Assembly: GCA_031425525.1 (NCBI GenBank)
Contig: JANPJM010000078.1
Span: 62,001-126,000 of the forward strand
DNA: 64,000 nucleotides
Reading direction: 5' to 3'
From: JANNMJ01 sp031425525
GTDB lineage: Bacteria > Bacteroidota > Bacteroidia > Cytophagales > Hymenobacteraceae
This document shows, piece after piece, positions 15,740-25,112 of this stretch (position 1 is the stretch's first letter; every line of letters begins with the position of its first letter). Below the pieces are notes generated by a model. The model saw nothing but the letters and a program-made list of their open reading frames with translations. It searched no databases and had not been told where the DNA came from. A program made the translations under genes and the position numbers.

Positions 15740-17070
15740 CAGGCAACGGGCGTGGTGGTTTGTGGTGCGGGCGTGGCAGCGTCCGGCGCGGGGTCAGCGG
15801 GGACCAGCGCTTCGGCGTCGGCGGCGGACAGGCCGTACATCTGCGTCAGGCGGGCGAGCTTGTTGATGCGCGGCAGGGTGGAGGCGATGAGCGCGTCAAT
15901 CTGTGCCTGCCCCTGCGGCGTGGCCGTCAGACCTTGCTCGGCCGGTAGCGTCGTCGTGATGTCCAGCTCATCGAGCGCGGCCTGATCGACGCCCGCGACG
16001 TGGGCGAACACGTCCTTCAGGCCGGCCAGCAAATCGAGTTGATCCGGGCGGCAGACGGACGAGTAGTAAAGGCTGAATGCAGCGCGGAGCGTGTTCGCTT
16101 CACCGCCCAGGCTGGCGCCCGTCGAAAGGCCAACGATGGCGGGGCTGGGTACACGGTTGGCGGCCAGAATCTGCTCGCGGCAGAGGCTGGCGTAGGTGCT
16201 GAACAGATCGGAGGGGGTGCCGTCGGTGAACGGCTGAAGCTTCGCCAGCTTTTCGGGGTCTTCGCCAAAGAGCGTCAGGATGCGGTCGCCGTCGGGACCG
16301 GTGAAATTCTCCTTCAACGCCTCATTGAACCGCCGCTGTTGGTACTCGGCGCTGACAACGTTGCCGTCGGTGTCGGTGTAGGCTTGCGGTGCGGGCAGGC
16401 TCAGGATGGTACCGGCCGAGAAGCGGGAACTGACGTTGCCGACGTGGTACTTGCCAAGCTCCGCCTCGGTCTGGAGGTAGTTGAGCGCCGCCGCGTACGT
16501 CGGCTGTGGGTAGTAGTCCTGGTCGGCGGCGGCGTTGAAGTAGTAGTACAGCTGCGGCTCGGCGGCGCCCGCGTCGGGATCGAACGCGGCGATCTCCTGC
16601 ACGGGGTACTTCCGGCGGTCTTTCCAGTCGCGGCACAGGTAGTAGTTCGGTACCACCTCCTCGGCGTCCATTTCACCGCTCGCTACCGTGCTGAACCGCT
16701 GGTAGTGCAGCTCGGCTACGGTGCCGCCTCGGGCGGGAATCACCTGGAACGCATAGCCGCCAAAAACGCTGTAGTCCTGCGCCAGCGCGCTCAGGAAGCG
16801 CGTCTTTGACGGCTTGCCGTTGACGAACAGCTTGGCATTTACAAATGCCGTGAGCGCGGTGTTACGGGTGTCGGTCAGCCCTTCACCGGCCACGAGCCGG
16901 GCGCGGGTCGCGCTGATGCTCGACTGCGTGGGCGAGTTGCGCACCAGTTCCAGCAGCTTTGCCGGAAAGGTGTGCGCCTTACCCCATTCAACGGCTTTCG
17001 TCGAACGGTTAAGCGCAATGCGGGGCACGTCAACCGCCGCTAGTTTGAGTTCAATAGAGGTTAGTTTCAA
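15739..17070 (-). CDS. Phage portal protein
   Basis: 443 residues. Features of Bacteroidota phage portals: an N-terminal ALNRSTKAVEWGKAHTFPAK, LARDY-like FLSALAQDYSVFGGYAFQVI, a crown/wing region with TLFGEDPEKLAKLQPF, and the conserved REQILAANRVPSPAIVGL plus TRAAF-like NTLRAAFSLYYSSVCRPDQL near residue 330. The portal is the dodecameric DNA channel of the head and docking site for terminase. Unusually it lies near the end of the late operon, after the capsid gene. Confidence 0.85.
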   Translation of the reverse strand: MKLTSIELKLAAVDVPRIALNRSTKAVEWGKAHTFPAKLLELVRNSPTQSSISATRARLVAGEGLTDTRNTALTAFVNAKLFVNGKPSKTRFLSALAQDYSVFGGYAFQVIPARGGTVAELHYQRFSTVASGEMDAEEVVPNYYLCRDWKDRRKYPVQEIAAFDPDAGAAEPQLYYYFNAAADQDYYPQPTYAAALNYLQTEAELGKYHVGNVSSRFSAGTILSLPAPQAYTDTDGNVVSAEYQQRRFNEALKENFTGPDGDRILTLFGEDPEKLAKLQPFTDGTPSDLFSTYASLCREQILAANRVPSPAIVGLSTGASLGGEANTLRAAFSLYYSSVCRPDQLDLLAGLKDVFAHVAGVDQAALDELDITTTLPAEQGLTATPQGQAQIDALIASTLPRINKLARLTQMYGLSAADAEALVPADPAPDAATPAPQTTTPVA

Positions 17071-17086
17071 GGTAGTGGCGGGCGGA

Positions 17087-17656
17087 TTATTCGACCGGCG
17101 GCAACTCGGTTATGGGGACGCCGAAGTCATCCTCCAGTGCCGTGGTGGCGGAGTAGAGCGCTAGGGCAGCGGCAGATGAGTAGGGGTGCCAGGCTTCCGG
17201 TTCGGTCCCTTCGAGCGTGGCGGTAGCCACCATCTCGCCGTTGCGGGGGCCGGGTGTGAATGCCAGCCCCTTGCAGTGCAGCCCGCGGGACTTGCCGGCG
17301 AGCCACCAGTTGCCGGTCTGATCTTCAAACAGCGCCCACACGCGCCGCTCTCTGAGCAGCGCCGTCAGCGCGTACCGTTGGAGCCGGGAAAGGCAGGTCA
17401 CAAAGGGCAACGTCAGCCGCTGCTCGTGCCGCTCGCCGGTGAGCGTTGCGGTGCCCGATTGAATGGCGGTGGCGGCGTCGGTCGCCGTGAGCCGGTACCA
17501 CGTCGCGGCCGGTACCATCGTGGTCAGCAGGTCGGGCGCTAAACCGGTGGCGAGCAAGGCGCCAAAAACGAAGCGGGTGCCGGCGGCGAAACTGCCCACC
17601 AGCACCCGCCGGACGCCCGCCACCGCGTAGCGCGGGGTGGGAGAGAAAGAAAACAT
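17087..17656 (-). CDS. Phage structural protein, unknown function
   Basis: 189 residues, beta-rich. A central segment ERHEQRLTLPFVTCLSRLQR and a later RVWALFEDQTGNWWLAGKSR look like proteins that accompany the tail tube or connector in Bacteroidota prophages. It lies between a 182-residue structural protein and the portal, 16 bp upstream of the latter. No named family is claimed. Confidence 0.6.
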   Translation of the reverse strand: MFSFSPTPRYAVAGVRRVLVGSFAAGTRFVFGALLATGLAPDLLTTMVPAATWYRLTATDAATAIQSGTATLTGERHEQRLTLPFVTCLSRLQRYALTALLRERRVWALFEDQTGNWWLAGKSRGLHCKGLAFTPGPRNGEMVATATLEGTEPEAWHPYSSAAALALYSATTALEDDFGVPITELPPVE

Positions 17657-17662
17657 CGTCGG

Positions 17663-18211
17663 TTAGCCTTCGACTGGCGAGACAAGATTTACGTCCGTCA
17701 ACAGACCGGTGAAGGCGTCAGCTGCGACCGTAGGTGCGCGGCTGGTTTCGGCTCCAGATAGCGTGACATCATAGCCAGCGAAATCGGTGCTACCGGCACC
17801 AGCGCCGCTGTCGGACTTCTCCGCAGTCAGACCGTTCTGGCCGCCAATCAACACGATCTTGCCCGTGGCCGATTTGATGCAGAAGGTGTGGCGACCAAGG
17901 TCGAACGCCTTAAGAACGGTGTTAAGACCGTCGGACCGGCCGGAGAACTTCAGGCTGATCGAATGCTTTGGGAAGCGGTTGACGCCAATCTGGACGTTAT
18001 CCGAGAATGAAACGGTTTCCACTTCTGCTTCGAGCAGATAAGGCGTGATGTTGTTATCCATCACTACGGTGGCTACCGCGCCGTTAGTGGCATAAGTGTA
18101 AGTAGCCGAGTTGAGGCCTTCGGGGGTGAAGGTAGGCCACGCCAGAACGGTGACGATACCGCCAAACGAGTAGGCGGAGTTGCGCTTGACGCTGTTAGAG
18201 AGTGCGGGCAT
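17663..18211 (-). CDS. Phage structural protein, possible tail-tube or head decoration
   Basis: 182 residues, mainly beta. KHSISLKFSGRSDGLNTVLK, then a region with HTFCIKSATGKIVLIGGQNG and FAGYDVTLSGAETSRAP. The last motif (ligand-free strand then TLSGAE) is seen in tail-tube-like proteins, but the position directly after the major capsid gene would also fit head decoration. Six bases separate it from the 189-residue gene. Function left open. Confidence 0.6.
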   Translation of the reverse strand: MPALSNSVKRNSAYSFGGIVTVLAWPTFTPEGLNSATYTYATNGAVATVVMDNNITPYLLEAEVETVSFSDNVQIGVNRFPKHSISLKFSGRSDGLNTVLKAFDLGRHTFCIKSATGKIVLIGGQNGLTAEKSDSGAGAGSTDFAGYDVTLSGAETSRAPTVAADAFTGLLTDVNLVSPVEG

Positions 18212-18220
18212 TGGGGTAGC

Positions 18221-18406
18221 TTATCGCTTGATTTCGTAGTGGTCGGGGGTGGGGTCGCTGAACCGAACGTCCCCGGTCGCCGGGCAGTAGTAGCCGGCAG
18301 TCAGGGTAGGGTAGCGGGCCAGCAGCTCGCGGATGGTGGCTTCGATTGCGGCGTTTGCCGGGGCTACCACGTCGGTAGCCCCGGTCGATGCTTGCTTCTT
18401 CGCCAT
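18221..18406 (-). CDS. Small phage protein downstream of capsid gene
   Basis: 61 residues (MAKKQASTGATDVVAPANAA start). A helix with AIEATIRELLARYPTLTAGY is followed by CPATGDVRFSDPTPDHYEIK. Only three bases separate it from the major capsid stop. Short proteins with a similar YVTxDGxxF-like ending occur next to capsid genes in Bacteroidota phages. No function assigned. Confidence 0.6.
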   Translation of the reverse strand: MAKKQASTGATDVVAPANAAIEATIRELLARYPTLTAGYYCPATGDVRFSDPTPDHYEIKR

Positions 18407-18409
18407 CGG

Positions 18410-19396
18410 TTAGATGTACAACACCTTCTGGCTTGGCACCAGCACGCCGGTCGCCAGCGACACCACGAGCTTGCCGAAGAGCTGGTCACCCACGTTGTTG
18501 ACCTTGCCGATTTCGAAGCTCGACAGATCGTTGAGCAGGTCGGTAGCGCCCACGAAGTCGCCGTCTACACCGCCGCGGCCTGCGAGCACGCAGTTCTCGG
18601 GCAGCGGCACGAACTTGACCGGGAAACCCAGGTAGCTCATCTGCTCGCCGTCCACCACGAACAGGTCACGGTACGTCTGGCTCTTATTCGCCATCCGAAT
18701 CATCATCCGGTGCGAGTAAGGCGCGAAGAGCACGGTGTCCGGGTTGCCAGCCACGGCTGAGGGCAGCGCTGCCAAAACCTTGTCGTACTCTGTAGCGATG
18801 TTACCGACCGCGATGGTGCCAGCGGCCACGTCGAGTGGATTAGCGACGATCATCTTTGCGACGATGCCGTCAACTACGTCGTCGGTCGTCGGCGTCAGTG
18901 TGGCTGCCCACGCCTTCTGCGAGGCCGTCGCTGTGCCTGAAGCTGCGATAGCCGTCTGCGTAGCCGTGGTGATCGACGTCCAGATCTTGTCCTCGAACGA
19001 GCGCGAGTAGATCGGCAACAGGTAGCTCGTCACGGCGCTCTCGAACTCGGCGCTTTCGATGTTGTCGGCACCGGCCTTCATTGAGTCGCCGAAGCGCGTG
19101 GCGCGCAGGTCGTCCATCTTGAAGAAGACGATGGACTGCATCCTCTGCGGCGTGAGCGTCAGGTCAGATGCCGCGAGCGTGTCGGTGTAGGTGGCGAAGT
19201 CCGTCTCGCGGATGTCCTCCTTGTACTTGCGGAACGGCGCGGTGCCGCTCATCGAGGTAACGTTGACTTCGCCCTTTACGGTATCATAAAAGCGAATCAG
19301 GTTCTGCGAAACGGTCGCGTTGCCTTCGAGGACGTGCGTGTAGATTTTTCCGACGTGTGGGCCGGCGTATTTGACTGGGGAGTAGGTGAAAGCCAT
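18410..19396 (-). CDS. Major capsid protein
   Basis: 328 residues. The sequence has the layout of HK97-fold shells in Bacteroidota phages: N-terminal arm, KYKEDIRETDFATYTDTLAA, a long spine helix region, VLFAPYSHRMMIRMANKSQT, then LGFPVKFVPLPENCVLAGRG and a C-terminal strand. It lies directly after the protease/scaffold gene, as expected for a capsid precursor pair. It forms the icosahedral head. Confidence 0.85.
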   Translation of the reverse strand: MAFTYSPVKYAGPHVGKIYTHVLEGNATVSQNLIRFYDTVKGEVNVTSMSGTAPFRKYKEDIRETDFATYTDTLAASDLTLTPQRMQSIVFFKMDDLRATRFGDSMKAGADNIESAEFESAVTSYLLPIYSRSFEDKIWTSITTATQTAIAASGTATASQKAWAATLTPTTDDVVDGIVAKMIVANPLDVAAGTIAVGNIATEYDKVLAALPSAVAGNPDTVLFAPYSHRMMIRMANKSQTYRDLFVVDGEQMSYLGFPVKFVPLPENCVLAGRGGVDGDFVGATDLLNDLSSFEIGKVNNVGDQLFGKLVVSLATGVLVPSQKVLYI

Positions 19397-19473
19397 TTAG
19401 GGGTGGCGGGCATCGTTTGTTTGGTTAGGGTGAGCGGTGAGGCTAGGTCGTGGGGGCTATCCCCACAGCGCGT

Positions 19474-20571
19474 TTAGCGGAGGGCTTGGGCGCGTGCAAG
19501 CCGGCGCTGGGCCGGTGTCATTTCGGTTTCAGTAGCGATTGCTGCCAGCTTCACAGGCTTGGCGGCTGGGACAGCAGCGAGCTTTGTTTCCAGCTCGGTC
19601 ACGGTCGCGGCCATCTCGGTTTTAGCCAGCTCGCTTTCGGCCAGCTTGGCTTTCAGCTCATCAAGCTGTGCCTGCATCTCGGCGATCTGGGCGGCGAAGT
19701 CCGGCTTCTCTTCGGCTGGTACTTCGGCGGCGGGTGCGGCTTCAGCCAGCTCAGGGGCGACTTCGGCGGTAGCATCTGCCTTCTTGCCATCCTTGACAAT
19801 CAACTCCTCACCGGATTCAAGGGTGTAGGTGCCGTCGGGGAGTGCATTGCCGCGGTTGCCGTCAGCATCCACGACGTACACCATTCCGGTCGCGTCGTCG
19901 ATTTCAATTGACTGCCCGTCGTTCAGATTGTCGTAGCTCAGAAAGAGATTGCGCAGGCTGGCGAATAGCGTTTGCTTCTGCGGTTTGAGGGTAGCTTTGG
20001 TGGTAGCCAAGTTCGTTTCTTCGTGTTTGGTCAGGTCTGGTGCAGCCAAGTCAAGCAGTGCTTCGATGCTGAACCCCCTGCGCTTGCCGGACTGAATTTC
20101 TTCGTTCCAGAATTCGGTGTTCGGAATATGTATGCTCAGCATCCAGGTGTTTTTTGGCACCGTGAAGCCTAGCGCGGTACTTTTATCGCAGGCCGGGTCT
20201 GTCACCAGCCAGCTTTCTATCACTTGATTGCCGACTAGCGGAATGGCGTGCTCAACGGTGGTTTTAGCCAAGTTGGGCGACGCCATATGCCGCCGCTGGA
20301 TGGCCGCGATCTGCTCGGCCGAGAAGCGGATGTAGTAGGGCGAACTATCCGCGGCTTCGCGCAGAATGAGTTCGTCGGGCACTAAGGCCGGGCCGGTCAC
20401 GATCTGCTGCATCGGCTCGGCCGAGAGGTAAACCCGCGTGGGGGGCGCTTCGGACATCGCAACGTAATGACGCTGGATAGCCGGGTTCCGCACGAAGCTG
20501 ACAGCCGACACACCCGACTCAAAATCGTCGGGCAGCACTACGTCGAATACAGGTACAGTGGGCTTCACCAT
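19474..20571 (-). CDS. XkdF-like prohead protease fused to scaffold
   Basis: 365 residues from the ATG at 20571. The N-terminal domain (about 1-180) resembles XkdF-type putative serine proteases, with VSFVRNPAIQRHYVAMSE, IRFSAEQIAAIQRRHMAS, VEHAIPLVGNQVIESWLV and GFSIEALLDL. The C-terminal third (about 275-330) is a coiled coil rich in A, E, L and K, typical of a scaffold (ELKAKLAESELAKTEMAATV). The family cleaves capsid and scaffold during maturation. A TTG 24 bases upstream is a less likely start. Confidence 0.8.
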   Translation of the reverse strand: MVKPTVPVFDVVLPDDFESGVSAVSFVRNPAIQRHYVAMSEAPPTRVYLSAEPMQQIVTGPALVPDELILREAADSSPYYIRFSAEQIAAIQRRHMASPNLAKTTVEHAIPLVGNQVIESWLVTDPACDKSTALGFTVPKNTWMLSIHIPNTEFWNEEIQSGKRRGFSIEALLDLAAPDLTKHEETNLATTKATLKPQKQTLFASLRNLFLSYDNLNDGQSIEIDDATGMVYVVDADGNRGNALPDGTYTLESGEELIVKDGKKADATAEVAPELAEAAPAAEVPAEEKPDFAAQIAEMQAQLDELKAKLAESELAKTEMAATVTELETKLAAVPAAKPVKLAAIATETEMTPAQRRLARAQALR

Positions 20572-20624
20572 CTGCACGTATCTATGCAGCGGCAAAGCCC
20601 ACTTTTTAATCCGCGCAGTTTATT

Positions 20625-23030
20625 TTAGAAAGTCGCCAGCGCCTTTTGCTGGGCCGCTTGCGTCTGCTGCTCGCTGATGGCTTCGGCCTCAATAGTGCCG
20701 ATTCGCAGCACTGGTTTCGGCAGCAGGGTAGGCGCAATCATTACCGCCTGCTCCACGCTCACCAGCCGCATTTCAATGCGGCCCAGTGCATCGACTACTT
20801 CCGTCGTCGTCACGCCGGACTGACTGGTCGCGGTAGGCGAGGGCAGAACGCCACCGCCCGCGAACCGCACATTGGGAGCGGGGATGTAGCGGGTGCGGCC
20901 CACGTCGTTGATCTGGTGCAGAAGGGGCAGATATTGCGCGGTCGCCTTGCGATTGACGATGAACTCGCCGCCCTCGACCTCCACGTTACCAAACGCGCCG
21001 CGTCCACGGATACCGCCCTGTTCGTGGCTGGGGCCGTCGAGCAAGCCGCCCTCGCGGAATTTGAGCGCGTTTTTGAGCGTAAGTGCCGCCGCGATACCCG
21101 CCGCCGCCGTAGCCGCGATGACGAACGGCGCGGCCGGGCCGCTGAACTTACCGGATTCAGCCGCTGTGCGAATCATCGCAATGGTGGCGAGGATGGTTTC
21201 GACCGCCACCGAGGCGCGGTTAGCCTGGTCGGCGCGCTCCTGTAGTTTCTGCCGCTCTTTTTCCACACGAAGCTGATCGGCCGCCGCCTTGCTTTTCTGC
21301 GCGGCAAGTGCGGCCTCGGCTTTCTTCTCCTGCTCGATCTTCGCGATCAGCGCGGCACGACGGGCGCCCGTTGCGCCTTCAAGCGATTTTTCATCGGTCT
21401 GAATGCGGGTGCGCGTTTCGTCGAGCGATTTGTCGAGCGTATCCAACCGCGCGTCAAGCGCGTCGAGCTGGGCATCGAGCTGACCTGCGGCTTCGCCTGC
21501 CAACCCCGATACGATACTGGAGACCGTCTGCGCGGCACGCTGGATGGATTGCGTGATGTCTTCAAACGCCGATTCCGCCACCTCCGGCTTGACAGCAACG
21601 GGAATGGTTGGCAATTCGGTAGGTATGGCGCCGAAGTCGGGTTGCAGATCGACGACCACCGGAATGCGCTCGATGCCCTCCGTACGCTTCTTGAAATCCT
21701 CAAACTCCTGCTCATTGCGTTTCTCCTGCTCATCGGCCAGGAGTTTCGTTACGGCCTGTTCAGCGGTGCGCACGTCGGCCAGTTTCTGCCGCACCAGCAC
21801 CCGCTGCTTGTTCTGCTCCTCCTGCAAAAGCTGGTCTTCGTCGGCGTTGCCCGTTTTGCGAAGCTTCTTGCGTTCGGCCAGGATGGTTTGCTCAAGCTGC
21901 AGCGATTCGCGGGCGAAGCGGATTTGTGCGTCCAGCTTCTGTTTTTCGGTGGCGTTGGCCAGCGTCAGACCGGCCTTCTCATCGTCCTGCCGCAGTTGCA
22001 ACTTGCTGCGCCGGTCAGTTTCGCTGGCGGCTCGCCGCGCGAACCCGGCATCCTCGACCGCCCGCCGCGCTTCGGCTTGCTCCTTGACCGCCTTACGCAC
22101 CTCCTCTGTTTCTTCGGCGTTGTTCTGCCGGATTTTTGCCAGCGCCGTATCGGCTGCCGCTTTGCGCGCGTTGGCCGCCGACAGCGCGGCCTCCGCGACT
22201 TTCGTGGCCGTAAACGCGGCGCTCTTCGCTAGTTCGGCGTTGGCCGCACTGGTCGCGGTAGCCAGTTCGACGGCAGACGCGGCCGTGAACTCTTTGTATT
22301 TGCGCAACGCGAAGATGCCCAGCTCACTCAACCCTCCCGTCGTGATGGCGAAGAAAGTACGGATAGCGGTACTGTTGTCATCGATGAGCTTGCGCAGCCC
22401 GTCGAACGTCGATTTATAGGTCTGGTAGATGCGCCCGCCGACTTCCTTGACCTTCTCGAAGTTGGCGATGAGCAGACCGATGGCAACCACCAGCGCGCCC
22501 ACCCCCGTCGCCAGCAGCGCCTGCCGGATGGTGATGGAAGCAATGCGGGCCTGAATGGCAGTGAGCGTGAAGCCCGCGCGCACCGAGGCGAGGGTGCCTG
22601 TGATGGATCGCCCGATGGCCAGAATGCCTGCGTACCGCTGCGGTTCCAGGGCGGCCCGGAAGGTTTCGAGCGACTCGATGACGCCGATCAGCCCGACGAC
22701 CTTCGCCTGATACTCCTCGATGGCGCCGCCGCTCAGGCCGAACTCCTTGGCCGCGACGGTCGCCACGGTGAACCCGGCGGTAGCGGCCTCACCCAGGGCA
22801 AGAAACCCTTTTATTTGCGCATCGGGGGCCAGGGAAGCGATCTCGGCCCGGAGATCGCCTACGTCGTCCCGCACTGCCGCCAGTTGGCGCAGCGCGTCGG
22901 CGGCGGCCTGTGAGCCCGCCGGGACGGTCGCCAGGAACTGGTTAAGCTGCCGCGCCTCGGCCCGCAAGGCGGACATTGAGGCGGTGGCGTTGCCATTGAT
23001 GTTGAGTTGGAAAGTTCGCGTGATAGACAA
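20625..23030 (-). CDS. Phage tail tape measure protein
   Basis: 801 residues from a TTG at 23030 (no in-frame ATG gives the conserved-looking SITRTFQLNINGNATASM start). A short N-terminal domain, hydrophobic segments near 150-195 (ALLATGVGALVVAIGLLIAN) and 630-650, and long charged coiled-coil stretches (300-440, 520-600) are typical. A glycine-rich FREGGLLDGPSHEQGGIRGR followed by VEVEGGEFIVNRKATA near 680 is a common ending of tape measure proteins. It sets tail length; 801 residues suggests a tail of roughly 100 nm. Confidence 0.88.
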   Translation of the reverse strand: MSITRTFQLNINGNATASMSALRAEARQLNQFLATVPAGSQAAADALRQLAAVRDDVGDLRAEIASLAPDAQIKGFLALGEAATAGFTVATVAAKEFGLSGGAIEEYQAKVVGLIGVIESLETFRAALEPQRYAGILAIGRSITGTLASVRAGFTLTAIQARIASITIRQALLATGVGALVVAIGLLIANFEKVKEVGGRIYQTYKSTFDGLRKLIDDNSTAIRTFFAITTGGLSELGIFALRKYKEFTAASAVELATATSAANAELAKSAAFTATKVAEAALSAANARKAAADTALAKIRQNNAEETEEVRKAVKEQAEARRAVEDAGFARRAASETDRRSKLQLRQDDEKAGLTLANATEKQKLDAQIRFARESLQLEQTILAERKKLRKTGNADEDQLLQEEQNKQRVLVRQKLADVRTAEQAVTKLLADEQEKRNEQEFEDFKKRTEGIERIPVVVDLQPDFGAIPTELPTIPVAVKPEVAESAFEDITQSIQRAAQTVSSIVSGLAGEAAGQLDAQLDALDARLDTLDKSLDETRTRIQTDEKSLEGATGARRAALIAKIEQEKKAEAALAAQKSKAAADQLRVEKERQKLQERADQANRASVAVETILATIAMIRTAAESGKFSGPAAPFVIAATAAAGIAAALTLKNALKFREGGLLDGPSHEQGGIRGRGAFGNVEVEGGEFIVNRKATAQYLPLLHQINDVGRTRYIPAPNVRFAGGGVLPSPTATSQSGVTTTEVVDALGRIEMRLVSVEQAVMIAPTLLPKPVLRIGTIEAEAISEQQTQAAQQKALATF

Positions 23031-23051
23031 GTGGCATCGGGAGCGGGTTTG

Positions 23052-25112
23052 TTAGCGGCCGGCTGGCGGCACGTATTTGAGCAGTTCTACCGTCGCGGCC
23101 TGACTGCCACCGGGTTCGTAACCTTCGGTCTTATTTACGATGTAGACCACCCCGTTTACCCGTACCACCCGACCAGGAGTAAGCTGGCGGTACAGCGTTG
23201 GCGTAAGCAGAATGGGGGAGGTCACCAGTTCCGATGAATCGAGCAGTTCGAGGCTCGCGGCGTAATGGCTATCGACGAGTTCGGACCACGTGAACGCGTT
23301 GCGCGCCGGGCGATAGTTGATTTCCGTCTGGTTGGAGTGGGAGTGGTACACGCGGATGACCCGCCGGTCGGGATCGGGGAAGGCGGCAGAAGGCAGGCCC
23401 TGCCGCAGCAGCCGGGGCGCATAGTCGTACGACCACTGCGTTTCGGAGCGTTTCTGTGTTAGTGCCTCGGTGGAGGCGATGCACGCCAGCACGTGGGGTA
23501 CCGGCGGCGGGGGCACCGACGGGGGCTGCAAGAGGGGCAGTTGGAGGTACTCGCGCGTGCCAGTTGTGGCGAAGGGTACGGCGATTTCCTTTGTATCCGC
23601 CCGCCCGGCGGAAGGCAACGGTACCAGCGCGTCGGCGCTTCCCGCCACCGCCACGGCGTCGTTGACGTCGGCGGCGAAGGTGAAATTGACGGCCTTGAAT
23701 TGAGCAGCGGGGCGATAGGAAAATGCCGCTGGGTCCAGGAAATCGTCAAGGTCTAGGGCCGTCGTGATCTGCTGCGGCGTGAGCGCGTCACGGGTGAGCA
23801 GCGTCACAGTCTTACGCTCTTCGTCGAGGGTGAACGTGCTGTTGGTCAACGTTAGGATCGCTTTCACGAAATCCTTCTGCGACATATCTGGCAGCAGGTG
23901 CGCGGGCTGGATCGTCGCCGGGCCATCCAGCTTGACGATGCTGACGCCTACTGACTGGCACGTGGGGCCGGAGCCGGGGTTCGCATCGGTCACCAGCACT
24001 TCGATGGTGCAGGGGCCGCTGACCGTGACCGTGTGGTCGAACGTCGCAGTGCCGGTGGGGCCCGTAGCGGGCGTGATGAACTGAACCGACGCTACTTCGT
24101 TGCCGCCGTGCACGGCAGTACGTACGCGCGGCTGTAGACCGGCGCCCATATACGTGTAGGTGTACCCTCCCAAGAGTAGATACTGACCGGCGGTGGGTGC
24201 CTGGAAGCGCAAGAAACTACGCGTGTTGGTCGCGACATACACGGGCACGTCGGGCATCCCGGTGCCGCCGTCGCCCCAATATAAAAACTCGCCCATATAG
24301 CCGGCGTAGCGCGTGCGGGGCGCAGATAACAAGCCGAGCTGGTCTTCCTGATACGTGTCCTGCGGGCTGCCGCTCCGGTTGTACACGTAGCCCAGTCCGC
24401 TACCAATAGCCAACATCGCCTGATATGGCCACGGGAAGTCGTCGGCGCGGGTGTAGGGAATGACGACATCCTGCCATTCCGGGGCGGTGAGCAGCTTGCC
24501 CTGGAGCGTGTAGCCGGCCTCGGTGAAACAGGCTTTCAGGACGTTCAGCGCGTACACGCTCAATACGTAATCGTCAAGCCGCATCCCCTCGTCGATGGTG
24601 TTGAGCGGCTGGGTATCGTCGGTACCAAAAAAATTACCATACGCCACCAGCGGGGCGGCCAGCGTTTCGGTGGCGCGGTTGCCGGCGAGCAGTGCGGCGA
24701 GGTCGTTGAGGTCGGCGTACGCCCGTTCGGGCAGGGTGGTCAGGTCGCGCAGTTGCTTGCTCGCCAGAATCTCCCCAAGGCCGACGCCCGGTGCATACAG
24801 CACTACTTCGTACCCCTGCGCCGACGCCACGTTCAGGCGGCACACGGCGCCCACGGGCAGTACGTCCACGCCATCGGCCACCAGTCGCGCGCTGATCTCC
24901 GTGGGGCGCTTAAACTTGTTGGCCTGGAGCTGCTGGCGGGCGTGCGCCAGCAGCCGGTCGTTGGTGCGCGTGGGTGGCAGGGTGAACGAGTAGCTGCGCT
25001 CCCCAATCCGCACGTCGAGCTGATCGACGGCGTTGGTCGCCTGATTGAGGCGCACGCGGGCGGCGATGGGCAGGTCGGCGGCCTCGCCGTTCAAATAGAG
25101 TTGCAGGGCCAT
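23052..25112 (-). CDS. Phage tail/baseplate protein
   Basis: 686 residues, beta-rich. The start MALQLYLNGEAADLPIAARV with LDVRIGERSYSFTLPPTRTN, and later MSQKDFVKAILTLTNSTFT and PGRVVRVNGVVYIVNKTEGY, match the large tail protein that follows the tape measure in many Bacteroidota prophages. A hub or distal-tail role is inferred from the FVKAIL and RVNGVVY segments and context. It lies next to the tape measure gene with a 21-bp gap. Confidence 0.7.
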   Translation of the reverse strand: MALQLYLNGEAADLPIAARVRLNQATNAVDQLDVRIGERSYSFTLPPTRTNDRLLAHARQQLQANKFKRPTEISARLVADGVDVLPVGAVCRLNVASAQGYEVVLYAPGVGLGEILASKQLRDLTTLPERAYADLNDLAALLAGNRATETLAAPLVAYGNFFGTDDTQPLNTIDEGMRLDDYVLSVYALNVLKACFTEAGYTLQGKLLTAPEWQDVVIPYTRADDFPWPYQAMLAIGSGLGYVYNRSGSPQDTYQEDQLGLLSAPRTRYAGYMGEFLYWGDGGTGMPDVPVYVATNTRSFLRFQAPTAGQYLLLGGYTYTYMGAGLQPRVRTAVHGGNEVASVQFITPATGPTGTATFDHTVTVSGPCTIEVLVTDANPGSGPTCQSVGVSIVKLDGPATIQPAHLLPDMSQKDFVKAILTLTNSTFTLDEERKTVTLLTRDALTPQQITTALDLDDFLDPAAFSYRPAAQFKAVNFTFAADVNDAVAVAGSADALVPLPSAGRADTKEIAVPFATTGTREYLQLPLLQPPSVPPPPVPHVLACIASTEALTQKRSETQWSYDYAPRLLRQGLPSAAFPDPDRRVIRVYHSHSNQTEINYRPARNAFTWSELVDSHYAASLELLDSSELVTSPILLTPTLYRQLTPGRVVRVNGVVYIVNKTEGYEPGGSQAATVELLKYVPPAGR

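Noticed and set aside
16000..16809. A 269-codon forward frame opposite the portal gene
   Set aside because: Shadow of the portal codons, V/G/R-rich, inside an uninterrupted reverse operon.
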